DNA of 64,000 bases from contig NZ_CP017478.1 of assembly GCF_001761325.1 (NCBI RefSeq), positions 1,757,501 through 1,821,500 of the forward strand, given 5' to 3'. The position numbers and the translations under genes are program-made. Origin of the DNA: Urechidicola croceus (lineage in GTDB: Bacteria; Bacteroidota; Bacteroidia; Flavobacteriales; Flavobacteriaceae). Shown here in pieces: positions 16,144 through 25,396 of this stretch (its first letter is position 1; each line of letters opens with the position of its first letter). A model generated the notes under the pieces. The model was not told the DNA's origin. It ran no database searches and saw only the letters and a program-made list of their open reading frames with translations.

Positions 16144-18709
16144 ATTATCCTTATTATTTTTTACATTTTTATTTTTTACAATAAATACAATTGCTCAAGA
16201 GCAAACTCTTGATAGCATTATAAATCAACCATCAGATTCTATAAAAAAAATAGATCTATCAACTAATATCAAAATTGATTCAATTCCGAAGCAAGTTAGC
16301 CCAATTACGTTTGAAAGAGGAAAAGCCTATGAATTAGGTGGTATTACAGTAACTGGATTACAAAAATTTAGCGAGCAAGCGGTTAAAGTTTTTTCAGGCC
16401 TCAAAGTTGGACAAGAAATTAGACTTCCTGGTGATAAATTGACAAGTGCAATTAAAAAATTATATGAGCAAAAACAATTTAGCAATGTAGATGCATACAT
16501 TACCCAAATTGATGGAAATGTAGTTTACTTAGAATTTGACGTTACTGAATTACCTCAATTGAATAATATCACAATAAATGGTATTAAAAAAAATAAAGCA
16601 AAAGAACTTCAAAAAGATACTGAACTTAAAAAAGGAGCAATGGTTACTGATAACTTATTAGTAACATCTGAAAATTATATAAGAGAAAATTTTCAAGAAA
16701 AAGGTTTCTTAAATACTAAAGTAACTGTTGATACTAAAAAGGATACTACTAATGTAAATACAGTAGATATGCTTGTTCATGTTGATAAAGGTGAAAAAGT
16801 TAAAATAAAAAATATTTATTTCGACGGTAACAAAGAGGTGTCGGATAAAAAATTACGTAAAGCCATGAAAAATACCAAAGAATCATTTCTAGGTAGATTT
16901 TGGAAAGGCTCTAAATATATTGAAGATGACTTTAAAGAAGATCTACAATCAGTAATAGATAAATATAGTGAAAAAGGGCATAGAGACGCACGTATTTTAA
17001 GCGACTCTATTTCATGGAATACTGACGGAAGCATCAATGTTCATGTTGGATTAGAAGAAGGTAAAAAATATTACTTTGGTGGTATATCTTACCTTGGTAA
17101 TAAAGTATATACCGATCAACAATTAGATCAATATTTAAGAATTGACAAAGGACAAGTTTATAATGCCAAAGTATTAAAAGAACGTGTTTTAGGTGATGGA
17201 ACTCCAGATTCAGAAGATATTTCATCTTTATATCAAAACAGTGGTTATATATTCTCTCAAGTAAATCCTGTTGAAACAAAAGTAGAAAACGATTCTATTT
17301 TTGTTGAAATAAGAATTGCTGAAGATGAACCAGCAACATTAAGAAAAGTAACCATCAATGGAAATGACAAAACCAATGATCATGTTGCTTACAGACAAAT
17401 AAGAACTAGACCTGGATATTTATATCGTAAAGATGATATTATTCGTACAATAAGAGAGTTAGGACAATTAGGTTTTTTTGATCCAGAATCAATCACACCA
17501 GATTTAAAACCTAATTATTATGACAAAACTGTAGATATTGATTATTCAGTTACTGAAAAAGGTGCAAGTCAAATTGAACTTCAAGGTGGTTACGGTGGTG
17601 GATCATTTATTGGAACTTTAGGATTGTCATTTAACAATTTCTCAATGAGAAATATATTTAACAAAAAAGCCTATAAACCTCTACCTATGGGAGACGGCCA
17701 ATCATTGGCACTTAGATTACAAAAAAGTAGATTTTACACTACTTCAAGTTTTTCTTTTACTGAACCATGGCTAGGTGGAAAAAGACCTCAGTCACTTTCA
17801 TTTTCTATTTATCAATCAAAGCAATTTAGATATGATTATACTACAAGAACTGTTGATAAAGATCAACGTTTAAATATTATTGGTGCATCAATCGGATTAG
17901 GAAAAAGATTAAAATGGCCTGATGATTATTTCACACTTTCACAGACAGTTAGCCTACAACGTTATGATTTAAAAAACTATCCGCTAGGTAATATACTTAC
18001 TTTCTCTACTGGTGTTTCTAACAATTTAGCTTATGAAATAAACTTTGGAAGAAAATCAGCTGGACCCAATCCAATCTTTCCAAAAACAGGTTCAGAATTT
18101 AATGTTGGAGTAAAAGCAACATTCCCTTATTCATTAGTAAACGATAAAGACTATACAAGTATAAGTGATCAAGAAAAATACAAGTGGCTAGAATATTATA
18201 AAGTAAGTTTTAAAGGTAAATGGTACACACCATTATTTGATAAATTTGTTTTAATGTCTAATGCTGAAGTAGGAATATTGGGATATTATAATAAAGATTT
18301 AGGATACTCTCCATTCGAAAGATATTTTATCGGTGGTGATGGATTGGCAACTTTCCAATTAGACGGAAGAGAAACGATTGGATTAAGAGGTTATGAGAAC
18401 TCAACACTTTCACCAACTGCTGGATCACCTATTTACAATAAATTTCAATTAGAAGTTAGATACCCTGTAACATTAAAACCATCAGCATCAATCTATTTAT
18501 TAGGATTTTTAGAAGCTGGTAATTCTTATGATACTTATGATAAATTTAATCCGTTTGAATTAAAACGTTCTGCAGGTCTTGGGGTGAGAATCTTTATGCC
18601 AGCCTTTGGATTATTAGGTATAGATTTTGCTCATGGATTTGATCCAATACCAGGACAAACTATTAAATCTGGATGGCAGACGCACTTTATTATTGGGCAG
18701 CAATTCTAA
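16133..18709 (+). CDS. bamA: Outer membrane assembly factor BamA
   Basis: Omp85 insertase that folds barrel proteins into the outer membrane. I choose the ATG at 16133, inside the uppS end, because it gives the signal peptide MRYKLSLLFFTFLFFTINTIAQ; the frame extends 33 bases further upstream without a better start. About 858 residues: a proline-free N-terminal extension, five POTRA repeats (about residues 60-450, with the blocks ITVTGLQKFSEQAV and VTINGNDKTNDHV), then a 16-strand barrel containing VRIFMPAFGLLGIDFAHGF and ending in a phenylalanine, as expected for an outer-membrane protein. Confidence 0.94.
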   Translation: MRYKLSLLFFTFLFFTINTIAQEQTLDSIINQPSDSIKKIDLSTNIKIDSIPKQVSPITFERGKAYELGGITVTGLQKFSEQAVKVFSGLKVGQEIRLPGDKLTSAIKKLYEQKQFSNVDAYITQIDGNVVYLEFDVTELPQLNNITINGIKKNKAKELQKDTELKKGAMVTDNLLVTSENYIRENFQEKGFLNTKVTVDTKKDTTNVNTVDMLVHVDKGEKVKIKNIYFDGNKEVSDKKLRKAMKNTKESFLGRFWKGSKYIEDDFKEDLQSVIDKYSEKGHRDARILSDSISWNTDGSINVHVGLEEGKKYYFGGISYLGNKVYTDQQLDQYLRIDKGQVYNAKVLKERVLGDGTPDSEDISSLYQNSGYIFSQVNPVETKVENDSIFVEIRIAEDEPATLRKVTINGNDKTNDHVAYRQIRTRPGYLYRKDDIIRTIRELGQLGFFDPESITPDLKPNYYDKTVDIDYSVTEKGASQIELQGGYGGGSFIGTLGLSFNNFSMRNIFNKKAYKPLPMGDGQSLALRLQKSRFYTTSSFSFTEPWLGGKRPQSLSFSIYQSKQFRYDYTTRTVDKDQRLNIIGASIGLGKRLKWPDDYFTLSQTVSLQRYDLKNYPLGNILTFSTGVSNNLAYEINFGRKSAGPNPIFPKTGSEFNVGVKATFPYSLVNDKDYTSISDQEKYKWLEYYKVSFKGKWYTPLFDKFVLMSNAEVGILGYYNKDLGYSPFERYFIGGDGLATFQLDGRETIGLRGYENSTLSPTAGSPIYNKFQLEVRYPVTLKPSASIYLLGFLEAGNSYDTYDKFNPFELKRSAGLGVRIFMPAFGLLGIDFAHGFDPIPGQTIKSGWQTHFIIGQQF

Positions 18710-18712
18710 TAA

Positions 18713-18745
18713 TTTGATTATCTTTGTAATGTAAAAATAAATTTG
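18713..18745 (+). promoter_or_regulatory. Promoter of the ompH pair, overlapped by a sigma-54-like element
   Basis: A TTTG (18713-18716) and a -7 TAAATTTG (18738-18745) are 21 bases apart. The -7 box runs into TTGGCACG followed by a T-rich stretch, which looks like the -24 half of a sigma-54 promoter, but the -12 GC is absent, so only the primary-sigma reading is well supported. Confidence 0.45.
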
Positions 18746-18774
18746 GCACGATTTTTTCTAAATACTTAATAGTT

Positions 18775-19590
18775 ATGACAAAAAAAGTTCTTTTAATCGT
18801 AGTAGTAATATTCATAAGTATTACTTCATTTGCTCAAAGAAATACACAAAAGATTGGTTATGTCGATATGGAATATATCCTAGAGAATATTCCTGATTAT
18901 GCTGAAGCACAGTCTCAATTAAATGAAAAGGCTAAAAAATGGCAACAAAATCTCGATAAATTGAAAGGTGAAATTGAAAGTATGAAAGCCGATCTAAGTA
19001 ATGAAAAAGCATTACTAACTGAAGATTTAATTGCAGAAAAAGAAGAAGATATTGAAATTAAAGTTGAAGAATTTAAAAAATTAGAGTCTGATTATTTTTC
19101 ATCAAATGGAGATTTGTTTTTTTATAGAAAACAACTTGTAAAGCCAATTCAAGATCAAGTTTATAATGCTGCACAAGAAATTGGTAAAGCGAGAGGTTTT
19201 GATGTTATATTTGACAAATCATCAGATTTAATTATGCTTTATACTAATAGTAAATTAGATATTAGTGAATTGGTATTAAAAAGTATTGTAAGAACAGAAA
19301 AAACTGAACAAGCAAAAGAAAAAAGATCTAAAAAAGATGAAACTACTGTTCAACCAAAAGAGGTAAATGAAGAAGTTCAAAAAAAGATTGATGCAAGAGA
19401 AGCTAAAAGAAAAGAACTTCTTGAAAGAGCAGAAAAATTAAAAGCTGCCAAATTAAAGAAACGCGAAGAACAAAAGGCAGCAATAGAAAAGAAAAGATTA
19501 GAACGTCTTAAAAAACAAGAAGAAGTTCGAAATAAGTTAAAACAGAATAAAAAAGATTCCCAAAGCAAAAAGGAAGACGAAGAAGAATAA
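18775..19590 (+). CDS. OmpH/Skp family periplasmic chaperone with long charged tail
   Basis: A 271-residue exported protein (signal MTKKVLLIVVVIFISITSFAQ) of the Skp/OmpH family that escorts unfolded barrel proteins to BamA. The IGYVDMEYILENIPDYAEAQ opening and VFDKSS-like end of the Skp fold cover residues 22-170. From about 180 to the end it has a lysine/glutamate-rich tail (repeats such as KRKELLERAEKLKAAKLKKR) that should form a single long helix; normal Skp proteins lack it. It sits after bamA and 28 bases before a second ompH. Confidence 0.88.
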   Translation: MTKKVLLIVVVIFISITSFAQRNTQKIGYVDMEYILENIPDYAEAQSQLNEKAKKWQQNLDKLKGEIESMKADLSNEKALLTEDLIAEKEEDIEIKVEEFKKLESDYFSSNGDLFFYRKQLVKPIQDQVYNAAQEIGKARGFDVIFDKSSDLIMLYTNSKLDISELVLKSIVRTEKTEQAKEKRSKKDETTVQPKEVNEEVQKKIDAREAKRKELLERAEKLKAAKLKKREEQKAAIEKKRLERLKKQEEVRNKLKQNKKDSQSKKEDEEE

Positions 19591-19618
19591 ACAACAATTA
19601 AATTAAACAAAACAGAAA

Positions 19619-20119
19619 ATGAAAAAATTAAAAACACTTTTATTAATTGCAGTAGTAACTTTAGGTTTCAACACAATACAAGCACAGAGCAAAGTTGCTC
19701 ATATAGATACTCAAGCACTTATTGAAGCGATGCCAGAAACTAAAGCGATGAATGCCGAGTTAGAGAAGTTAGGAAAAACATATGACGATGAAATTAAAGC
19801 TGCTGATGCTGCATTAAAAGCAAAATTACAAAAGTATGAGCAAGAATTTTCTGCTCAAACAGAAGAAGAAAACAAAAGAAGAGGTGCTGAAGTACAATTG
19901 GAAGAGCAAAAATTATACGCTGCTGCTCAAGGTGCTCAACAAGATTTAAATAAACAAAGAAATGAAAAATTAGCACCAATTGTTGAAAAAGCGCAAAAAG
20001 CAATTAAAGCTGTTGCCGACGCTCAAGGAATTCAATATGTACTTGATAGATCTGCATTAATTGTAGCTGAAGGAACTGATTTATTACCTGCTGTAAAAGC
20101 AAACTTAGGCATCCAATAA
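19619..20119 (+). CDS. OmpH/Skp family periplasmic chaperone
   Basis: A 166-residue protein of standard Skp length, with signal peptide MKKLKTLLLIAVVTLGFNTIQA, the conserved KVAHIDTQALIEAMPETKAM start of the mature chain, a coiled-coil middle and the closing IQYVLDRSALIVAEGTDL strand region. It is the second of two tandem ompH genes downstream of bamA. A clear terminator follows. Confidence 0.93.
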   Translation: MKKLKTLLLIAVVTLGFNTIQAQSKVAHIDTQALIEAMPETKAMNAELEKLGKTYDDEIKAADAALKAKLQKYEQEFSAQTEEENKRRGAEVQLEEQKLYAAAQGAQQDLNKQRNEKLAPIVEKAQKAIKAVADAQGIQYVLDRSALIVAEGTDLLPAVKANLGIQ

Positions 20120-20140
20120 TAAAATAATAATACATAATTT

Positions 20141-20168
20141 AAAATCCCGATTCTCATCGGGATTTTTT
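20141..20168 (+). terminator. Intrinsic terminator after the ompH pair
   Basis: A 10-bp perfect stem (20141-20150 with 20157-20166) with a six-base loop is followed by a T run. It ends just where the murI -7 box begins. Confidence 0.85.
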
Positions 20169-20175
20169 ATTTTTG
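20168..20175 (+). promoter_or_regulatory. -7 box of murI, nearly leaderless
   Basis: TATTTTTG begins in the T tract of the preceding terminator and ends 4 bases before the murI ATG at 20180. Transcription from it would start on or next to the A of the start codon. Confidence 0.45.
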
Positions 20176-20179
20176 TTAA

Positions 20180-20971
20180 ATGAGCAATAAGCATCCTATT
20201 GGTATTTTCGATTCTGGTATTGGCGGTACCTCAATTTGGCGAGAGATAGCATCTTTACTACCGAACGAAAGTACTCTTTATCTTTCAGATAGTATTAATG
20301 CTCCTTATGGTGAAAAATCACCTGAAAAAATTCTAGAATTTAGTGTTAAAAACACTGAATTACTTCTTGAAAAAGGTTCTAAAATTATTGTTGTTGCCTG
20401 TAATACAGCAACTACAAATGCCATTAAGATATTAAGAAACACATTTGATGTACCTTTTATTGGTATTGAACCCGCAATAAAACCTGCAGCATTGCAAACC
20501 AAAACAAAAAGTATTGGAATTTTAGCCACTAAAGGAACTCTAAGTAGTGCATTATTTTCTGAAACATTAAAAAAAAACACAACTGATATTACAGTTATAG
20601 AACAAGTTGGTAAGGGATTAGTAGAACTTATAGAAAGTGGAAAGTTATATTCTAATGAAATGACTTCTTTGTTAACTAAATATCTAAATCCAATGCTAGA
20701 AAAAAATATTGATAGCCTTGTTCTTGGTTGTACACATTACCCATACTTAATTCCTCAAATTAAAACTATCGTTGGTCAGAAAGTTACTATAATTGACTCT
20801 GGATTAGCTGTTGCAAAACAAACAAAATCTATTTTAGAAAAGTTTGAACTTTGTAACACTTTATCAATAGTACCAACATATAAGTTTTATACAAATTCAA
20901 AAAAATCAGTCTTAAAAAATATTTTAAAAGATGTTGAGTTAGATTATACTATTAAAAAAAGAAAGTTTTAA
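20180..20971 (+). CDS. murI: Glutamate racemase
   Basis: Makes D-glutamate for peptidoglycan. The 263 residues include the opening IGIFDSGIGGTSIWREI, the first catalytic cysteine in VACNTATTNA and the second in LVLGCTHYPYL. A shorter in-frame start is not needed, because MSNKHPIGIFDSG is the usual N-terminus. The stop abuts the convergent response regulator with no spacing. Confidence 0.95.
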   Translation: MSNKHPIGIFDSGIGGTSIWREIASLLPNESTLYLSDSINAPYGEKSPEKILEFSVKNTELLLEKGSKIIVVACNTATTNAIKILRNTFDVPFIGIEPAIKPAALQTKTKSIGILATKGTLSSALFSETLKKNTTDITVIEQVGKGLVELIESGKLYSNEMTSLLTKYLNPMLEKNIDSLVLGCTHYPYLIPQIKTIVGQKVTIIDSGLAVAKQTKSILEKFELCNTLSIVPTYKFYTNSKKSVLKNILKDVELDYTIKKRKF

Positions 20972-21706
20972 TTATTGGAAAAAGGAAAGTAATAATGCTT
21001 TTTTAGAAGGTGCTACTGACAATTCTTTACCATTAATCAAAGCTATTGACCCTCCTTTTCCTTTTTTATAATTTGCAACGTAATTGATATTTACTAAATA
21101 AGATTTATGAATTCTCACAAACCCATTTTCGGCTAATATTCCTTCGAAATATTTCAAAGTTTTACTTACTAGTTTTTTGTACCCATTTGCTAAAAAGAGT
21201 TGTGTATAATTATCATCTGCTTTGCAATAGAGAATATTACTAATTTCAATCACTTCAAACCCTTCTTGAGTTGGTATGGTAATTTTACCATCAACTGAAG
21301 TGATTTTTGGTTTTAGTACTGCGTTTTGTAATTCACACTCTTTGTTCTTTATTTGAGTAACATAATCAACAGCTTTAATCAGTTCATCAATAGAAATTGG
21401 TTTTAACAAATAATAAGAAGCATGGTTATTCAAGGCTTCAATTGCATAATGGTCATATGCGGTTACAAAAACTGTTTCGAAATCAACATCACCCAATTTT
21501 TCTAGTAAATCAAATCCATTCCCATAAGGCATCTCTACGTCCAAAAAAATCAAGTCTAATTTATTATTTCTGATTAAAACAAGTGCTTCTTCAATGTTTT
21601 CGGCTTCTCCAACTACATAAACATTTGGACAATACTTAGCCAGATAGTTTTTGAGTATTTCTCTACTTACCTTTTCGTCTTCAACGATAATCGTATTTAA
21701 TGTCAT
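20972..21706 (-). CDS. LytTR-family response regulator
   Basis: A 244-residue two-component regulator: receiver domain (residues 1-120) with phospho-acceptor aspartate in LIFLDVEMPYGNG and the conserved lysine in LLKPIS, then a LytTR DNA-binding domain (about 145-244, with FVRIHKSYLVNINYV). It is co-transcribed with the histidine kinase, whose stop lies directly next to its ATG. The target genes are not visible here. Confidence 0.92.
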   Translation of the reverse strand: MTLNTIIVEDEKVSREILKNYLAKYCPNVYVVGEAENIEEALVLIRNNKLDLIFLDVEMPYGNGFDLLEKLGDVDFETVFVTAYDHYAIEALNNHASYYLLKPISIDELIKAVDYVTQIKNKECELQNAVLKPKITSVDGKITIPTQEGFEVIEISNILYCKADDNYTQLFLANGYKKLVSKTLKYFEGILAENGFVRIHKSYLVNINYVANYKKGKGGSIALINGKELSVAPSKKALLLSFFQ

Positions 21707-23932
21707 TTAATCCTTTTTTAATGTTAAAACAACTTTTGTTCCTGAATTATCTGAGTATAAATCATCTATAAACACATCTACTTTATCACTATACATTTCA
21801 TTCAATATTGCGATTCGTTTTTTAATATTATTCATTCCTTGACTCTTTTGTTTTTGTTGATGTTCAGTCTTGAGTTCTTTTGATTTCTTTCGACCTATGC
21901 CATTATCAGAAATTGTGATTTCAACTGTTTCAAAATCCGTTTGTTGAATACTGATATTGAGTTTTCCCTTTTCCTTTTTATATCTCAAACCATGCCATAC
22001 TGCATTTTCTACATATGGTTGAATTAACATTGGTGGAATTTGAAATTCGTCGACTTTTAAATTTTCATCTATATGAATTTCATAGTCAAACTTATCAGTA
22101 AAACGTGAATGCTCTAATTTAATATATAATTCTAACAACTCAATTTCTTTAGTCAAAGGAATAAAATCTTGTTCTGAATTATCAAGTACACTCCGCATAA
22201 GAGCAGAAAACTCTGTTAAATACCTGTTTGCTGCACGTTCATCATTTTGCGAAACAAAACTGTTTACTGAATTTAATGCATTGAAAATAAAATGAGGATT
22301 CATTTGAGACCTTAATGATTTTAATGCCAATAAATTATTAGCCAATCGTCGTTGCTTATTACTTTTAAACATCCAAAAAAGAGAAAAAAGTAATAGAACT
22401 AACCCGCCTAAAAGCGAGTATATTATAAGGCGTTGTCTTCGGTAATTTTCTTGTGTTAATTGTTTTTGAGTTGTAAAAAAATTATATCTACTTTCTGATA
22501 ATTCACGATCTTTCTCTAAACTATTTATTCGGTTCTGTTTTTCTGTTAAGTCTTTACCAAGTAAAACCGCATCTTGAATTTCCTTTTCTTTTTGCTTATA
22601 GAGTAGATCAACCAACAGTGCATATTCTTGGTATTTTTCTAATGCTTTATCAGAATTTCCTGCCGACCTATAAAGTTCAGATAATCGCTGAAGTGCATCC
22701 TTTTGAGTTTCTAAATCATTTTCTAAATCGGCAGTTTCAATACTTTTTTCTAGATATGGGATTGCTTCTTTTAACTCTCCTTTATTGACATAGGCATTTC
22801 CAATATCAAAATTTAATTTTTGAGTTGTTAGATTCGATTCACCCTCTTTTTTAATCATGTTTTCAATCATGATTTTTTTCTCATCAGTTTCATTAGAATA
22901 TCGCTTAGCCGATTCTTCTTTTGAATCTTCAACCTGTTTTAGAACACGTTTTCTCAACTCAATCTCTTTATCATAATTCTTGTTTTCTTTATAATAATCG
23001 GCTATAGAATTAGAAGACCTTACCCGCGAACTCATTTCTTCACTCTCAGATAATTCTAAGGTATTCATAAAAAAATCTTCAGCATTTAGTGTGTCTCCTT
23101 TTTGAGAATAAGTTTCTCCTATTTTAGAATTTAAATCAGAAATTTTAGGGGTTAAATCATTTTGCTTTGCAATTTCTAATCCTTTTTGATAGTGCTCAAT
23201 GGCTTGATCTAATTTATCTAACCTCTTTGAAGCATTATCTCCTAAACCTTCATAAATAACTATTTTTTGGTGTATTTTAATATCTTCAGTTAAAAGTTCA
23301 TTATACATTTCGGTACTTTCATCAAAATTACCGTTTAGTGAATAGGCTTTGGCCAATTTAAATTTTATAGAATTATCATTATTTAAATTTAATGAGGTTT
23401 CATAATTTGAGACTGCTAAATCATATTGCTTCAAATACAGGTAGACATCTCCTAGAATTGTATAAGAATCTGCTATTGACTTTCTATTTCCTTTAGGACC
23501 AAGAATCTTCAATGCCTTTTCGACTAATTCAATACTTTTATCAGGATTAGCATTACTATAATATCTTGCTGAGTCAAGTATAATACTTACTGGCTCTTGT
23601 TTTATTCTTTTAGAAATACTCTCTGCTTTTTTAGACCTTATATTATCGGACTCGTCATCTATTTGATAAAAATTGCTGTTATTTAAAGTTATTGTATTTA
23701 TTCGCTTTCCATCTTTACTTATAATTAAAACGTCTCCCGATTTTGCTCTAACAGTAAACTCTCCATTTAAATCTGTTTTTACCATTTCACCAGTTCCTCT
23801 CACCCTAATTGTTACATCAGTCATTGGCATACCAAAATCATCCATAATAATAGAACTATAGGTTTCTTGTGACTGCCCAAGGACAATAATAGATGTAAAT
23901 ATTAAGAAAATAAATACAATTTTCAATCGCAT
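21707..23932 (-). CDS. LytS-type sensor histidine kinase with TPR sensor region
   Basis: A 741-residue membrane kinase. Signal peptide MRLKIVFIFLIFTSIIVLGQ is followed by a carboxypeptidase-regulatory-like beta domain (about 25-80), TPR helices (about 110-440, with TILGDVYLYLKQYDLAVSNY), a coiled coil, one membrane segment (about 500-520, LIIYSLLGGLVLLLFSLFWM), and a His_kinase domain with MNPHFIFNALNSV and the HATPase segment TISDNGIGRKKSK. The periplasmic TPR region probably binds a ligand. It pairs with the LytTR regulator downstream. Confidence 0.92.
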   Translation of the reverse strand: MRLKIVFIFLIFTSIIVLGQSQETYSSIIMDDFGMPMTDVTIRVRGTGEMVKTDLNGEFTVRAKSGDVLIISKDGKRINTITLNNSNFYQIDDESDNIRSKKAESISKRIKQEPVSIILDSARYYSNANPDKSIELVEKALKILGPKGNRKSIADSYTILGDVYLYLKQYDLAVSNYETSLNLNNDNSIKFKLAKAYSLNGNFDESTEMYNELLTEDIKIHQKIVIYEGLGDNASKRLDKLDQAIEHYQKGLEIAKQNDLTPKISDLNSKIGETYSQKGDTLNAEDFFMNTLELSESEEMSSRVRSSNSIADYYKENKNYDKEIELRKRVLKQVEDSKEESAKRYSNETDEKKIMIENMIKKEGESNLTTQKLNFDIGNAYVNKGELKEAIPYLEKSIETADLENDLETQKDALQRLSELYRSAGNSDKALEKYQEYALLVDLLYKQKEKEIQDAVLLGKDLTEKQNRINSLEKDRELSESRYNFFTTQKQLTQENYRRQRLIIYSLLGGLVLLLFSLFWMFKSNKQRRLANNLLALKSLRSQMNPHFIFNALNSVNSFVSQNDERAANRYLTEFSALMRSVLDNSEQDFIPLTKEIELLELYIKLEHSRFTDKFDYEIHIDENLKVDEFQIPPMLIQPYVENAVWHGLRYKKEKGKLNISIQQTDFETVEITISDNGIGRKKSKELKTEHQQKQKSQGMNNIKKRIAILNEMYSDKVDVFIDDLYSDNSGTKVVLTLKKD

Positions 23933-24353
23933 AAAAAACGTTTTAATATCGTAAAACTACGTACTAAATTTGGTTTGAAAAAATGTCTTTATATTGAATG
24001 ACACCTTTACAAACATATAAACTCACTTAAATTTCTACTTAACTAAATCACTAACCTTTTTCACTCAATCAAATACATCATTCACTCATTTAGTTTTTTT
24101 AAATAAAAAAGATGGTTTTAGTTTTATTTAGAATTTAAATATTACTGATGATAAAACACTAAGTATTGTCTTTAATTCAGGTCATTAAAAACAGTTTGAA
24201 AAGAAGTATTTTTTTTTGGAAATAAAGCAGTAAAAACTTTTTGGTTAGTTGAATGCAAAAGGTTGTTTAAAATTAGAAAGCCATTTTAAATAAATAAATT
24301 TATTCAAAATGGCAAACTTGAAGTCTTCTATATTTTAACAGCCTTTTTCTTAT
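23933..24353 (-). other. 421-base gap between the sensor kinase and the porP gene
   Basis: AT-rich sequence without an ORF of useful length on either strand. The end near 24280-24313 holds the likely terminator of the adhesin-porP unit. Toward the kinase a minus-strand TAGTTTTA at 23952-23959 could be its -7 box, but no convincing -33 is visible. I see nothing else in it. Confidence 0.5.
24280..24313 (-). terminator. Likely terminator downstream of porP
   Basis: GCCATTTT (24280-24287) pairs with AAAATGGC (24306-24313) around a self-complementary A/T-rich loop, and the minus strand continues into T-rich sequence. It lies about 40 bases after the porP stop. The stem is weaker than the other terminators here. 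Confidence 0.55.
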
Positions 24354-25328
24354 CTAAAATGAAGAATTAAGGTTCGGACAACCAGATGCTCTTGGTGTTC
24401 TACATAAAATATTCATTCCTAATGAAATTTGATGATATGCACCATCATCAAAAAGGAAATCTCCTGATTGCTTTGTATAGGTATAAGAAACCATAAATTT
24501 ATTAAAATTCACTCCTACTATAGGCGTGATGTATTTTAATTCTTCAATATTATTTCCATCAAAACCTTGACGGTAAGATAAACCAGCCCAAATTTGCGCT
24601 TCTGGTAATCTTTTATATGCTTTTATATTAAAATCTACAAACTTCTCTCCTGTTCTCTCTACTACTTGTGCCATAATTGATGGTTCTAGTTGAATTGAAC
24701 TATTATCATTCCCAAAATAGTGACCAACTGTAAATAAGTATCTTCTTAAATTAAGAGATTCATAAGTATCACTATACAAATTTCTTGCACTCAATAAAAG
24801 GTTTTTTGCTGTAAAATAAGAGAAAAAACCACTGTTATGATATGCCATACTAAAATCTGCATTTACATAATTTCTACTTTGAACAATTTGTGTTATTGCT
24901 GGATCAGGAATTAAAAATGAAGATTCGTCTACACTGTTTTCAACCAACATCATTGAAAGTCCAAATGACAATTGATTCGCATCATCAAGATGTCCTAAAT
25001 CAATATGATAAGCGTACGTTCCAACGATTCCTTTTTGAGAATGAAATCCATTTTGATCATTAAAAATAATCCCTCCAATTGCTGATTTTTCACCTACTCT
25101 TGTATGAAAACTTAACGTTTGTAACTGTGGTGCATCACTAACACCTGCCCATTGAGATCTTGCTGTCAATCTAATTTTCCCACAGTTTCCGACCCCTGCT
25201 GCAGAAGGATGAACTAGGTAAACATTATCTGATAAATAATCTGAATAAATTGGTAAAGTTTCTTGAGCATTCATTATCAACCCTCCAAAAATGAATGTTA
25301 ATATGAAGATTATTTTATTTCTTTTCAT
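24354..25328 (-). CDS. PorP/SprF family type IX secretion system membrane protein
   Basis: A 324-residue outer-membrane protein that in flavobacteria pairs with one large secreted partner and helps deliver or anchor it. I choose the ATG at 25328, giving the signal peptide MKRNKIIFILTFIFGGLIMNAQ; the in-frame ATG 21 bases upstream adds a poor N-terminus. The mature part opens LPIYSDYLSDNVYLVHPSAA, a hallmark of the family, and is rich in barrel strands. It lies 68 bases after the adhesin gene, the usual sprB-sprF type arrangement. Confidence 0.9.
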   Translation of the reverse strand: MKRNKIIFILTFIFGGLIMNAQETLPIYSDYLSDNVYLVHPSAAGVGNCGKIRLTARSQWAGVSDAPQLQTLSFHTRVGEKSAIGGIIFNDQNGFHSQKGIVGTYAYHIDLGHLDDANQLSFGLSMMLVENSVDESSFLIPDPAITQIVQSRNYVNADFSMAYHNSGFFSYFTAKNLLLSARNLYSDTYESLNLRRYLFTVGHYFGNDNSSIQLEPSIMAQVVERTGEKFVDFNIKAYKRLPEAQIWAGLSYRQGFDGNNIEELKYITPIVGVNFNKFMVSYTYTKQSGDFLFDDGAYHQISLGMNILCRTPRASGCPNLNSSF

Positions 25329-25396
25329 TGTATAGGTTATGTTTTTCAAATATAGGGTTTTGATTTATATTTAACTTTTAATTATGGTTTTTATTA

